From positions 248,001 through 312,000 of the forward strand of contig NZ_JABBGE010000008.1 of assembly GCF_012927245.1 (NCBI RefSeq): DNA of 64,000 nt, in the 5' to 3' direction. Source of the DNA: Streptomyces sp. R302 (GTDB taxonomy: Bacteria > Actinomycetota > Actinomycetes > Streptomycetales > Streptomycetaceae). The notes beneath the pieces were generated by a model, which searched no databases, was not told the DNA's origin, and saw only the letters and a program-made list of their open reading frames with translations. The position numbers were made by a program, and so were the translations under genes. Shown here one piece after another: positions 15,051 through 23,757 of this stretch. The first letter of the stretch is position 1. The number at the start of each line of letters is the position of its first letter.

Positions 15051-16274
15051 ATGGCCGATCGGGTCACGGTGATCGGCTGGGACGGCTCGCCCCTCACCGC
15101 CGCGGCCCGCTCCGCGCTCTCGGCCGCCACCCTGGTGGCCGGCGCCGCCCACCACCTGGCGCTCCCCGACGTACCCGCCGGCGCCGAGCACGTCCGGCTC
15201 GGCAGCGTCGGCCTCGCCGCCCGCCGGATCGCCGGCCACCGCGGCACCGCCGTCGTCCTCGCCGACGGAGACCCCGGGTTCTTCGGCGTCGTCCGCGCCC
15301 TGCGCGCCCCCGAGCACGGCCTGGAGGTCGAGGTCGTCCCCGCCGTCTCCTCCGTCGCCGCCGCCTTCGCCCGGGCCGGCATGCCCTGGGACGACGCCCA
15401 CGTCGTCGTCGCCCACGAGAAGACCCTGCGCCGCGCCGTCAACGTCTGCCGCGCCCACCCCAAGGTCGCCGTCCTCACCTCCCCGGGCGCCGGCCCCGCC
15501 GAACTCGCCCTCCTCCTCGACGGCGTCCACCGCACCTTCGTCGTCTGCGAGCAGCTCGGCACCACCCGCGAACAGGTCTCCGTCCTCACCTCCGACAAGG
15601 CCGCCGACCACACCTGGCGCGACCCCAACGTCGTCCTCGTCATCGGCGGCGCCGGCGGCACCGGCGCCTCCGCCGCCCCCTGGCTGATGGGCAACGACCC
15701 GGCCGCCGGAGCCGTCCGCGGCTGGGCGGGCCGCCCGGAGGAGTACGGCTCCGAGGACGCGCCCGGCATCGGCCACGACCCCACCCTGCGCGCCGTCCAG
15801 CTCGCCCGGCTCGGCCCCCGCACCGGCGACCTCGTCTGGGACGTCGGCAGCGCCGGCGGCAGCTTCGCCGTCGAGGCCGCCCGCTTCGGCGCCGCCGTCA
15901 TCGCCGTCGACGCCGACCCCGCCGCCCGTGCCCGCACCGAGACCGCGGCCCGCCGCCACGGCGTCCTCCTCCAGACCGTCACCGGGCGCGCCCCGCACGT
16001 CCTGGAGAGCCTCCCCGAACCCGACGTCGTACGCGTCGGGGCCGGCGGCGTCCCCGTCGTCACCGCCTGCGCCGACCGGCGCCCCGAACGGATCGCCGCC
16101 CACGCCACCACCCGCGACGAGGCCGAGGCGATCGGCACCGCCCTCGCCGCCGGCGGCTACGCCGTCGAGACCGTCCTCCTCCAGACCGTCGGCCTCGATC
16201 CGGCCGACTGGAGCGAGCGCCGACGCTCCGTCGTCTTCCTGCTCTCCGGCCGCCGGACCACCGGCGCCCCCTGA
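15051..16274 (+). CDS. Precorrin-6Y (C5,C15) methyltransferase-like protein, CbiE-CbiT fusion
   Basis: The N-terminal half (about residues 1-205) is a tetrapyrrole methylase of the CbiE type: RVTVIGWDGSPLT at the start and VVLADGDPGFFGVV for the SAM site. The C-terminal half (about 235-407) is CbiT-like: LVWDVGSAGGSFAVEAARFG corresponds to the SAM glycine loop. A canonical CobL methylates C5 and C15 and decarboxylates precorrin-6Y in corrin synthesis. Here the CbiT loop reads GSAGGSF rather than GAGTGS, and the following catalytic region is abbreviated, so this could be a divergent paralogue. It lies upstream of the BluB-CobT gene, which supports a corrinoid role. Confidence 0.8.
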   Translation: MADRVTVIGWDGSPLTAAARSALSAATLVAGAAHHLALPDVPAGAEHVRLGSVGLAARRIAGHRGTAVVLADGDPGFFGVVRALRAPEHGLEVEVVPAVSSVAAAFARAGMPWDDAHVVVAHEKTLRRAVNVCRAHPKVAVLTSPGAGPAELALLLDGVHRTFVVCEQLGTTREQVSVLTSDKAADHTWRDPNVVLVIGGAGGTGASAAPWLMGNDPAAGAVRGWAGRPEEYGSEDAPGIGHDPTLRAVQLARLGPRTGDLVWDVGSAGGSFAVEAARFGAAVIAVDADPAARARTETAARRHGVLLQTVTGRAPHVLESLPEPDVVRVGAGGVPVVTACADRRPERIAAHATTRDEAEAIGTALAAGGYAVETVLLQTVGLDPADWSERRRSVVFLLSGRRTTGAP

Positions 16275-16275
16275 C

Positions 16276-16297
16276 CCTGCCCGGGCGCCCGGGCAGG
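16276..16297 (+). terminator. 22-bp perfect palindrome after the cobL-like gene
   Basis: CCTGCCCGGGC followed immediately by its reverse complement, starting 2 nt after the stop codon. It is probably a terminator. Confidence 0.6.
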
Positions 16298-16589
16298 TAG
16301 GCTGGCCGATTGTTGTACCGCACGGGGAACTTCGGCAGGTTGTTCGTCAATGCCCCGAATCGATGACCGTCTTGACCCGTTCTCGGTGGTCACCGGTGTG
16401 CGGGACACCGGGGGGACGGCGCGACGTGGCGCAGTCCACAGCGCACCGTGGCGGATCCGCCTGCCACGATGGGCGCGGGCCGCGACAATGGTCGGGTGAC
16501 GGTGCGTCTCCGTGCCGCGCGGCGCGGGCGCTCGTTCTCGTTGACGGGCGCGGCTCTGAACGAAGACAACGAATGGGCGAGGGGTACGC
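16298..16589. other. Intergenic region before bluB-cobT, no gene seen
   Basis: I searched for a cobalamin riboswitch, because corrinoid genes often carry one, and found no B12 box (GCCACTG-like) and no clear multi-helix fold. Only a Shine-Dalgarno GAGGGG before ATG 16590 is evident. Confidence 0.5.
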
Positions 16590-19500
16590 ATGACGGACAC
16601 CGGCCAGGTCCCGGGCGAGGGACTGCCGGAGAACGCAGGCATGGTCGAGCAGCCGGGCATCCCCGCTCCGGGCGCGTACACCTACCTGGACCCCTCCGGC
16701 CCCACCCCCGGGCAGCTCCCCGAGGAAGACGACATGCTGCTGATGCCGGGCGCCCAGGGCGCCTGGAGCGAGCAGGTCCCCGGCGCGGTGCCCGCCCCGC
16801 CGGTCGCCGTCCCGCCCGCGGTCCCGCAGCAGGGCGCCCCCGAGGCCCACGGCCAGGCCGCCCCGATGGGCGACCCGCTCACCGACCCGCTGCCGGACCC
16901 CCTCACCGACCCGCTGACCGGGCCGCTGCCGGACGGCCTCGTCCTCGCCGACCAGCTCACCGCCCCGGTCACCCCCGCGCACGGCGTCCCCGTGCCGGGC
17001 GCCACCCCGCCGCAGGGCGTGCCGCTGGGCACCCCGGCGCACGGCGTCCCGGTCGCCCCGCAGGAACCCGTCGCCACCGCCCACGGCTACGAGCCCGGCA
17101 TCCTCGACACCGGCGCCGTCGACCTCGGCGGCGTCCCCGTGCCGCCGCCGGCCGCCCCGCAGCCCGCCCCCGCGCGCCGCCCCCTCCACATGGGCCCGCC
17201 GGTGCCCGAGACGGGCGGAGTCGTGCGCTCGCTCGCCGACCGGGGCCCGGCCGCGCCGGTGCCCGCCGCCCCGCAGGTCCCGGCGCCCGCCCCGGAGCCC
17301 CTCGTGGCCACCGGTCCCGCGCCCGTGCCCGTACGCACCCCGGGGCCGCCCACCACCGGGCCCGAGTACTTCGACATCGCGCAGGACCAGCAGACGGCCC
17401 CGCAGGGCGCCGAGCCGTGGGCCGCGCAGCCGCAGGAGACCCCGGCACCCGCCGAGGCCCCCGCAGAAACGGTCGTTCCGCCGAGCGGCCTCTTCGTCCA
17501 GGTCGAGGGCACCGTCCCGACCGCCGAGCAGCCCGCCCCGACCCCGCCGGCCGGGACCTTGATCCCCGCGCCGGAGCCCGTGGAGCCGGAGCCCGTGGCG
17601 CCCGAGGCCGTGGAGCCCGAGGCCGTCGCACCCGAGGCCGTGGCGCCCGAGGCCGTCGCACCCGAGGCCCTCGTCCCCGCGCCCCGCGAGCCCGAGGCCG
17701 CCGAGGAAGTCGCGCCCGCCGCGGAGCCCGTGGCGGAGGAGCCGGCGGCGGAGGAGCCCGCCGAGGCACCCGTGGCCGAGGTCGTGGAGACCGCCGCGCC
17801 CGCCGACGTACCGGCGGAGACCGCACCGGAGGCCCCGGCCGCCGAGCAGCCCGTGGAGCCGGTCGTCGAGCCCGCGGCCGAGCCCGTCGCGGCCGAGCCC
17901 GTCGTGGTCGAGCCCGAGCCCGTCGCCGTCGCCGTCGAGGAACCCGTGGCCGAGGAGCCCGCCGCCGAGGCGGCCCCCGTCGAGGTCGCCCCCGAGGTCG
18001 TCGCCGAACCCGCCCCCGAAGCCGAGCCGGCGCCCCAGAACGCGGTGGAGACCGCCGTCGAGCCCGAGCCCGCGGTCGAGCCCGAGCCCCAGCCCGTCGC
18101 CGCCGAGCAGCCTCCCGCGGAGCCGTCTCCCGCCGAGCAGCCCCCGGCCGAGCAGCCTCCCGCCGAGCCGGCCTTCGCCGACGCCGCCGCCGAGGTGCCC
18201 GTCGAGGCCCCCGTCGTCGCCGTGGCCGAGGAGATCCCGGTCGTCGCCGAGGACGCCCCCGAGGCCGAGGCCGCGGCCGACGACGCCGAGGAGCAGGACG
18301 AGCAGGAGGAGCAGCCCGAGCCCCGCCCCGCCGCCCCCGGCTACGACGAGGCCGAGCGCGAGGCGGTGCTGCGCGTGATGCGCGAGCGCCGCGACATCCG
18401 CAACGGCTTCCGCTCCGACCCGATCCCGCACGAGGTACTGCTCCGCGTCCTGGAGGCCGCCCACACGGCCCCCAGCGTCGGCCACTCGCAGCCCTGGGAC
18501 TTCGTCGTCATCCGCTCGGCCGAGACCCGGCAGACCATGCACGAGCTGGCCCAGCGCCAGCGCGAGGCGTACGCCAAGTCGCTGCCGAAGGCCCGCGCGA
18601 AGCAGTTCAAGGAACTGAAGATCGAGGCCATCCTCGACACCCCGGTCAACATCGTGGTGACCGCCGACCCCACCCGGGGCGGCCGGCACACCCTCGGCCG
18701 CTACACGCAGCCGCAGATGGCCCCGTACTCCTCGGCCCTCGCCGTCGAGAACCTCTGGCTCGCCGCCCGCGCAGAGGGCCTCGGCGTCGGCTGGGTCAGC
18801 TTCTTCGACGAGCGCGAGATGGTCCGCGCCCTCGGCCTCCCCGACCACCTGGAGGTCGTCGCGTACCTCTGCGTCGGCTACGTCGACGAGTTCCCCGACG
18901 AGCCCGAGCTGATGCAGGCCGGCTGGGCCAAGCGCCGCCCGCTCTCCTGGGTCGTCCACGAGGAGACGTACGGCCGCCGCGCCCTGCCCGGCGAGGAGCC
19001 GCACGACCTGCTCCAGGAGACCGTCGCCGCCATCCGTCCGCTGGACGCCAAGGCGCTCGGCGAGGCGTGGGAGCGGCAGAAGCGGATGACCAAGCCGGCC
19101 GGCGCGCTCGGCATGCTGGAGATCATCTCCGCGCAGCTCTGCGGCCTCTCCCGGGTCTGCCCGCCGCCGATCCCGGAGCCCGCCGCCGTCGCGATCTTCG
19201 CCGGCGACCACGGCGTGCACGCCCAGGGCGTCACCCCCTGGCCGCAGGAGGTCACCGGCCAGATGGTGGCCAACTTCCTCGGCGGGGGAGCGGTCTGCAA
19301 CGCCTTCGCGAACCAGGTCGGCGCCGAGGTCTGCGTCGTCGACGTGGGCGTCGCCGGCGAGCTGCCCGCCACCCCCGGCCTGCTGCCCCGCAAGGTCCGC
19401 GCCGGGTCCGGCGACTTCACCACCGGCCTGGCGATGACCCGCGAGGAGACCGTCGCCGCGATCGAGGTCGGCATCGAGACCGCCCGCGACCTCGTCGCGG

Positions 19501-20057
19501 CCGGGAACAAGGCGCTCCTCACCGGCGAGATGGGCATCGCGAACACCACCGCGTCCGCCGCCCTCATCTCCGTCTTCACCGGCGTCGACCCGGCCGAGGT
19601 CACCGGCCGCGGCACGGGCATCAACGACGAGACCCACGCCCGCAAGGTCGACGTGGTCCGCCGCGCCCTCGACCTGCACAAGCCGGACCCGCAGGACCCG
19701 ATCGGCGTCCTGTCGCAGATCGGCGGCCTGGAGCACGCCGCCCTCGTCGGCTTCATCCTGGGCGCCTCCTCGCTGCGCACCCCGGTGATCCTCGACGGCG
19801 TCTCCACCGGCGCGGCCGCCCTGGTCGCCCGCGCCATCGCCCCCGAGTCGCTGGCCGCCTGCATCGCGGGCCACCGCAGCGCCGAGCCCGGCCACGTCGC
19901 CGCGCTCAACAAGCTGGGCCTGCGCCCGCTGGTCGACCTGGACCTCCGCCTCGGCGAGGGCACCGGCGCCCTGCTGGCCCTGCCGCTGGTGCAGAGCGCG
20001 GCCCGCGCCATGCACGAGGTCGCGACCTTCGACTCCGCGGGCGTCACGGAGAAGTAG
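16590..20057 (+). CDS. BluB-CobT fusion with long acidic Pro/Ala/Glu-rich N-terminal region
   Basis: This 1155-residue protein has three parts. Residues 1 to about 584 are low-complexity Pro/Ala/Glu/Val sequence with PEAVA-type repeats, probably disordered. Residues about 585-795 are a BluB-type nitroreductase (RRDIRNGFRSDPIPHEVLLR, then AAHTAPSVGHSQPWDFVVI), which makes 5,6-dimethylbenzimidazole (DMB) from FMN. Residues about 815-1155 are CobT, nicotinate-nucleotide:DMB phosphoribosyltransferase (FAGDHGVHAQGVTPWPQEVT, GEMGIANTTASAAL, GEGTGALLALP with the catalytic Glu). The fusion would make the lower ligand of B12 and activate it in one protein. ATG 16590 has an upstream GAGGGG. A sirohaem/corrin methyltransferase gene follows. 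Confidence 0.9.
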   Translation: MTDTGQVPGEGLPENAGMVEQPGIPAPGAYTYLDPSGPTPGQLPEEDDMLLMPGAQGAWSEQVPGAVPAPPVAVPPAVPQQGAPEAHGQAAPMGDPLTDPLPDPLTDPLTGPLPDGLVLADQLTAPVTPAHGVPVPGATPPQGVPLGTPAHGVPVAPQEPVATAHGYEPGILDTGAVDLGGVPVPPPAAPQPAPARRPLHMGPPVPETGGVVRSLADRGPAAPVPAAPQVPAPAPEPLVATGPAPVPVRTPGPPTTGPEYFDIAQDQQTAPQGAEPWAAQPQETPAPAEAPAETVVPPSGLFVQVEGTVPTAEQPAPTPPAGTLIPAPEPVEPEPVAPEAVEPEAVAPEAVAPEAVAPEALVPAPREPEAAEEVAPAAEPVAEEPAAEEPAEAPVAEVVETAAPADVPAETAPEAPAAEQPVEPVVEPAAEPVAAEPVVVEPEPVAVAVEEPVAEEPAAEAAPVEVAPEVVAEPAPEAEPAPQNAVETAVEPEPAVEPEPQPVAAEQPPAEPSPAEQPPAEQPPAEPAFADAAAEVPVEAPVVAVAEEIPVVAEDAPEAEAAADDAEEQDEQEEQPEPRPAAPGYDEAEREAVLRVMRERRDIRNGFRSDPIPHEVLLRVLEAAHTAPSVGHSQPWDFVVIRSAETRQTMHELAQRQREAYAKSLPKARAKQFKELKIEAILDTPVNIVVTADPTRGGRHTLGRYTQPQMAPYSSALAVENLWLAARAEGLGVGWVSFFDEREMVRALGLPDHLEVVAYLCVGYVDEFPDEPELMQAGWAKRRPLSWVVHEETYGRRALPGEEPHDLLQETVAAIRPLDAKALGEAWERQKRMTKPAGALGMLEIISAQLCGLSRVCPPPIPEPAAVAIFAGDHGVHAQGVTPWPQEVTGQMVANFLGGGAVCNAFANQVGAEVCVVDVGVAGELPATPGLLPRKVRAGSGDFTTGLAMTREETVAAIEVGIETARDLVAAGNKALLTGEMGIANTTASAALISVFTGVDPAEVTGRGTGINDETHARKVDVVRRALDLHKPDPQDPIGVLSQIGGLEHAALVGFILGASSLRTPVILDGVSTGAAALVARAIAPESLAACIAGHRSAEPGHVAALNKLGLRPLVDLDLRLGEGTGALLALPLVQSAARAMHEVATFDSAGVTEK
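17571..17670 (+). repeat. Tandem 15-nt repeats encoding PEAVA/PEAVE pentapeptides
   Basis: About six imperfect copies of a 15-nt unit (consensus CCCGAGGCCGTGGCG) encode consecutive Pro-Glu-Ala-Val-Ala/Glu pentapeptides inside the disordered N-terminal region of the BluB-CobT protein. Such repeats expand and contract by slippage. Confidence 0.8.
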
Positions 20058-20064
20058 CCCGTAC

Positions 20065-20111
20065 GGCCCCGGTGCCGCCGCCCCGCCCGAGGGGACGGCG
20101 CCACCGGGGCC
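20065..20111 (+). terminator. Terminator after bluB-cobT
   Basis: GGCCCCGGTG pairs with CACCGGGGCC across a GC-rich inner stem, 8 nt after the stop codon. Confidence 0.75.
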
Positions 20112-20426
20112 GCCCCATGCCCGCGTCCCGTACCCGAGGGACGAGGGTCACAAGGTGCCCACGCCACGTCACCGATATCGTGGTCTCCGGGCCTCCCGCC
20201 CGCCCCACCAGCCGCTTCACCGCCGCAGCGGCCCCAGAGCCCGCCCGACCAAGTCCGTCGGGTCCGGCCCGCCCGGCTCGCACGATCGGCGCACGGCCGA
20301 AACGCCCGAGTAGCTCCGCTACGAAGGCGCCCCGGCCGCACGCCGAACGCACGCACCGAACGACCCGGCCTGATCCGACGCACAGGGTCGGACAGGCCCC
20401 CGCCCCATCCGAGGAGCCGCCCGCAC
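20112..20426. other. Intergenic region before cysG-like gene
   Basis: No gene was seen. It holds a small dyad (CCACG...CGTGG near 20161-20180), and GAGGAG (20410-20415) precedes ATG 20427. No B12 riboswitch core or convincing Cys/Met leader ORF was found. Confidence 0.5.
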
Positions 20427-21668
20427 ATGGCCCAGCACGTCGAGCCCGCCGAGCACCCCGCCTACCCCGTCGGCCTCCGCCTCGCCGGCCGGCGCGTCGT
20501 CGTCCTCGGCGGCGGCACGGTCGCCCAGCGCCGCCTGCCCGCCCTCATCGCCGCCGGCGCCGACATCACCCTGATCTCCCCCTCCGCCACCCCCTCCGTG
20601 GAGGCCATGGCCGAGACCGGCGAGATCACCTGGGTGCGCCGCCGCTACGAGGACGGCGACCTGGCCGAGGCCTGGTACGCGCTCGTCGCCACCACCGACG
20701 CGGCCGCCAACGCCGCCGCCTCCGCCGAGGCCGAGCGCGCCCGCGTCTGGTGCGTCCGCTCCGACGACGCCGAGGCCGCCACCGCCTGGACCCCGGCCAC
20801 CGGCCGCGGCGCCGGCGTCACCGTCGCCGTCCTCACCGGCCACGACCCGCGCCGCTCGGCCGCCGTCCGCGACGCGATCCTGGAGGGCCTGCGCGACGGC
20901 TCCCTCGCCGCGCCCGCGCAGCGCGCCCGCACGCCGTTCGTCGCCCTCGTCGGCGGCGGCCCCGGCGACCCCGACCTCATCACCGTCCGCGGCCGCCGGC
21001 TGCTCGCTGAGGCCGACGTCGTCATCGCCGACCGGCTCGGCCCCCGCGACCTCCTGGACGAGCTGCCGCCGCACGTCGAGGTGATCGACGCGGCGAAGAT
21101 CCCGTACGGCCGCTTCATGGCCCAGGAGGCCATCAACAACGCGCTGATCGAGCACGCCAAGGCCGGGAAGTCCGTCGTCCGGCTCAAGGGCGGCGACCCC
21201 TTCGTCTTCGGCCGCGGCATGGAGGAGGCGCAGGCGCTCGCCGCCGAGGGCATCGCCTGCACCGTCGTGCCCGGCATCTCCAGCTCCATCTCGGTCCCCG
21301 GCGCCGCCGGCATCCCGGTCACCCACCGGGGCGTCGCCCACGAGTTCACCGTGGTCAGCGGGCACGTCGCCCCCGACGACCCGCGCTCGCTCGTCGACTG
21401 GGCCTCGCTCGCCAAGCTCACCGGCACGCTGGTGATCCTCATGGGCGTCGACAAGATAGGGAAGATCGCCGAGGCGCTCGTCGCCCACGGCAAGGCCCCC
21501 GACACCCCGCTCGCCCTCGTCCAGGAGGGCACCACCGCGACCCAGCGCCGGGTCGACGCCACCCTCGCCACCGTCGCCGAGGTGGTGAAGGCCGAGGAGG
21601 TCCGTCCGCCGGCCGTCATCGTCATCGGCCCGGTCGTCGCGGAGGGCCCCGACAAGCTCACCCGCTGA
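20427..21668 (+). CDS. Sirohaem synthase-like uroporphyrinogen-III C-methyltransferase
   Basis: The 413-residue fusion has an N-terminal CysG-A/Met8-like Rossmann domain (VVVLGGGTVAQRRLPALIAA, residues about 27-46), which in CysG oxidises precorrin-2 and chelates iron. A C-terminal SUMT domain (about 170-413) shows LVGGGPGDPDLITVRG, RLKGGDPFVFGRGMEE and GIPVTHRG. SUMT methylates uroporphyrinogen III at C2 and C7, the branch point to sirohaem and B12. The middle dimerisation domain of full CysG is shortened, so ferrochelation may depend on another protein. Position next to the bluB-cobT and cobL-like genes fits corrin synthesis; sirohaem for sulfite reduction is the other possible use. Confidence 0.92.
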   Translation: MAQHVEPAEHPAYPVGLRLAGRRVVVLGGGTVAQRRLPALIAAGADITLISPSATPSVEAMAETGEITWVRRRYEDGDLAEAWYALVATTDAAANAAASAEAERARVWCVRSDDAEAATAWTPATGRGAGVTVAVLTGHDPRRSAAVRDAILEGLRDGSLAAPAQRARTPFVALVGGGPGDPDLITVRGRRLLAEADVVIADRLGPRDLLDELPPHVEVIDAAKIPYGRFMAQEAINNALIEHAKAGKSVVRLKGGDPFVFGRGMEEAQALAAEGIACTVVPGISSSISVPGAAGIPVTHRGVAHEFTVVSGHVAPDDPRSLVDWASLAKLTGTLVILMGVDKIGKIAEALVAHGKAPDTPLALVQEGTTATQRRVDATLATVAEVVKAEEVRPPAVIVIGPVVAEGPDKLTR

Positions 21669-21690
21669 CGCACCCGACACCCACCCGGCC

Positions 21691-21718
21691 GGGACGGGCG
21701 GCGACCGCCGCCCGTCCC
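21691..21718 (+). terminator. Terminator after the cysG-like gene
   Basis: Perfect 13-bp arms GGGACGGGCGGCG / CGCCGCCCGTCCC with a 2-nt tip. Confidence 0.8.
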
Positions 21719-21758
21719 GCGCATTGGCACCACACCCCGGACAAGGCAGTATCACCCC

Positions 21759-22577
21759 GTGGCCGAAATCATCACGATCACCGACGCCGACGACCCCCGC
21801 CTCCACGACTACACCGGCCTGACCGACGTCGAGCTGCGCCGCCGGCGCGAGCCCGCCGAGGGCCTGTTCATCGCCGAGGGCGAGAAGGTCATCCGCCGCG
21901 CCAAGCAGGCCGGTTACGAGATGCGGTCGATGCTGCTCTCCGCCAAGTGGGTCGACGTCATGCGCGACGTCATCGACGAGGTCCCCGCCCCGGTGTACGC
22001 GATCCAGCCCGACCTCGCCGAGCGCGTCACCGGCTACCACGTGCACCGCGGCGCCCTCGCCTCCATGCAGCGCAAGCCCCTCCCCGACCCCGCCGAACTC
22101 CTCGCGGGCGCCCGCCGGGTGGCCGTCATGGAGGCGGTCAACGACCACACCAACATCGGCGCCATCTTCCGCAGCGCCGCCGCCCTCGGCATGGACGCCG
22201 TCCTGCTCTCCCCGGACTGCGCCGACCCGCTCTACCGCCGCTCGGTGAAGGTCTCCATGGGCGCGGTCTTCTCCGTCCCGTACGCCCGCCTGGACACCTG
22301 GCCGCGCGGTCTGGAGACGGTACGGGAGGCGGGCTTCAAGCTCCTCGCCCTCACCCCGGCCGAGAAGGCCACCGCCATGGACGAGGCCGCCCCGCACCGC
22401 CTCGACCGGGTCGCCCTGATGCTCGGCGCGGAGGGCGACGGCCTCTCCACCCAGGCGCTGCGCGCCGCCGACGAGTGGGTCCGCATCCCGATGGCCCACG
22501 GCGTCGACTCCCTCAACGTGGGCGCCGCCGCGGCCGTCGCCTTCTACGCGGTCACGGCCGGCCGCCCCGAGGCGTAA
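21759..22577 (+). CDS. SpoU/TrmH-family RNA 2'-O-methyltransferase
   Basis: This 272-residue protein has an N-terminal substrate-binding domain (GLFIAEGEKVIRRA, about residues 31-44) and a C-terminal SPOUT knot. The three SPOUT motifs are visible: NDHTNIGAIFRSAAALG, VALMLGAEGDGLS and IPMAHGVDSLNVGAAAAV. It methylates ribose 2'-OH in rRNA or tRNA using SAM; the target nucleotide is unknown. The start is GTG 21759 without a strong ribosome site. It converges on the kinase gene with only 10 nt between stops. Confidence 0.92.
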   Translation: MAEIITITDADDPRLHDYTGLTDVELRRRREPAEGLFIAEGEKVIRRAKQAGYEMRSMLLSAKWVDVMRDVIDEVPAPVYAIQPDLAERVTGYHVHRGALASMQRKPLPDPAELLAGARRVAVMEAVNDHTNIGAIFRSAAALGMDAVLLSPDCADPLYRRSVKVSMGAVFSVPYARLDTWPRGLETVREAGFKLLALTPAEKATAMDEAAPHRLDRVALMLGAEGDGLSTQALRAADEWVRIPMAHGVDSLNVGAAAAVAFYAVTAGRPEA

Positions 22578-22587
22578 CCGCCCCGGA

Positions 22588-23757
22588 TCAGCCCTGGAGG
22601 GCCTGGGCGGCGGCGATGCCCAGCGCCACCAGCAGGGTCACCACCACGAAGACCACGAGCCGCTGGCGCAGCAGCCGGGGGTTGGCCGGGCGGCGGCCGG
22701 TGGACGTCGACCGGGCCCCCGGACGGGTCCCGGGCCGCGACTGCGGATTGCGGGAGCCGCCGGTACGCGGGGGCGCCGAGGGGCGCGAGGACGGTGCCGC
22801 CCCGCGCCCCCGGGCCGCGGCGCGCTCCGGCTCGCGGCCCGGCGCGTCCCGCTCCGTGTACCGCTCGGTCGGCCGCAGCGTGCCGCGCTCCTCCATCCGC
22901 TCGCGCGGGGCCGGCGGCCGCGCGGACGGCAGGCCCTGCGCCTCGCGGGCCGCGATCTCCTTGAGCCGCATCGACAGCTGGAGGGTGCTGGGCCGGTCTT
23001 CCGGGTCCTTCGCCAGACAGGCCCGGATCAGCGGCGCGAGCGCGTCCGGCACCCCCTGGAGCTGGGCCTCCTCGTGGACCACGCGGTAGAGCATGACCTC
23101 GGAACTGCCGTGCCCGAAGGGGGAGTCGCCCATCGAGGCGTACGCGAGGGTGGCGCCGAGCGAGAAGACGTCCGTCGCCGGGGTGACGGCCGCGCCCCGC
23201 ACCTGTTCGGGCGCGAGGAAGCCGGGGGAGCCGACCGCCGTGCCGACGTGCGTGAGGGTGCTGGCCCCGGTGGCCCAGGCGATCCCGAAGTCGATGATGC
23301 GGGGGCCCTTGGGGGAGAGCAGGATGTTCGACGGCTTCAGGTCCCGGTGCACGACGCCGGCCTCGTGGACGGCGACCAGGCCCTCCGACAGGGCGGCGCC
23401 GATCGAGGCCACGTCGGCGGCCCGCAGCGGACCCTCCTCGGCGACCCGGTCGTGCAGCGAGGGTCCGGGCACGTACTGGGTGGCGAACCAGGGGCGGTCG
23501 GCGTCCAGGTCGGCGGCGACGAGCCGGGCGGTACAGCCGCCCCGGATCCGCCGGGCCGCCGACACCTCACGGGCGAACCGCGAGCGGAACTCCTGGTCCT
23601 CGGCCAGGTCCGGGCGGATCACCTTCAGCGCCACCCGCTGCCCGCGCCGGTCGGAGCCGAGGTACACGACCCCCATCCCTCCGGCGCCCAGTCTGCGGTG
23701 GAGCCTGAACGCCCCGACGATCCGCGGGTCCTCGCGCCGGAGCCGCATCATCGCCAT
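22588..23757 (-). CDS. Membrane-anchored Ser/Thr protein kinase (Hanks type)
   Basis: The 389-residue protein has a full kinase domain (about residues 12-270). The Gly loop is RRLGAGGMGVVYLG, the catalytic Lys lies in VALKVIRPD, the catalytic loop is VVHRDLKPSNILL, the DFG segment is RIIDFGIAWATG, and the activation-end segment is GSPGFLAPEQVRG. A basic Pro/Arg-rich linker (about 275-360) leads to one C-terminal helix (VVFVVVTLLVALGIAAAQ) with almost nothing outside. It therefore lacks the PASTA or sensor domain typical of PknB. ATG 23757 is chosen because GAGGGG lies 6 nt upstream. Substrates are unknown. Confidence 0.92.
   Translation of the reverse strand: MAMMRLRREDPRIVGAFRLHRRLGAGGMGVVYLGSDRRGQRVALKVIRPDLAEDQEFRSRFAREVSAARRIRGGCTARLVAADLDADRPWFATQYVPGPSLHDRVAEEGPLRAADVASIGAALSEGLVAVHEAGVVHRDLKPSNILLSPKGPRIIDFGIAWATGASTLTHVGTAVGSPGFLAPEQVRGAAVTPATDVFSLGATLAYASMGDSPFGHGSSEVMLYRVVHEEAQLQGVPDALAPLIRACLAKDPEDRPSTLQLSMRLKEIAAREAQGLPSARPPAPRERMEERGTLRPTERYTERDAPGREPERAAARGRGAAPSSRPSAPPRTGGSRNPQSRPGTRPGARSTSTGRRPANPRLLRQRLVVFVVVTLLVALGIAAAQALQG

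Noticed and set aside
16298..16589. Cobalamin riboswitch before bluB-cobT
   Set aside because: No B12-box core or convincing multi-helix fold could be found by eye.
17571..17670. CRISPR-like array in the repeated region of bluB-cobT
   Set aside because: Repeats are 15-nt codon-phased tandem units with no spacers.
20112..20426. Leader-peptide attenuator before the cysG-like gene
   Set aside because: No short ORF with Cys or Met runs and a stop was found; only long open frames.
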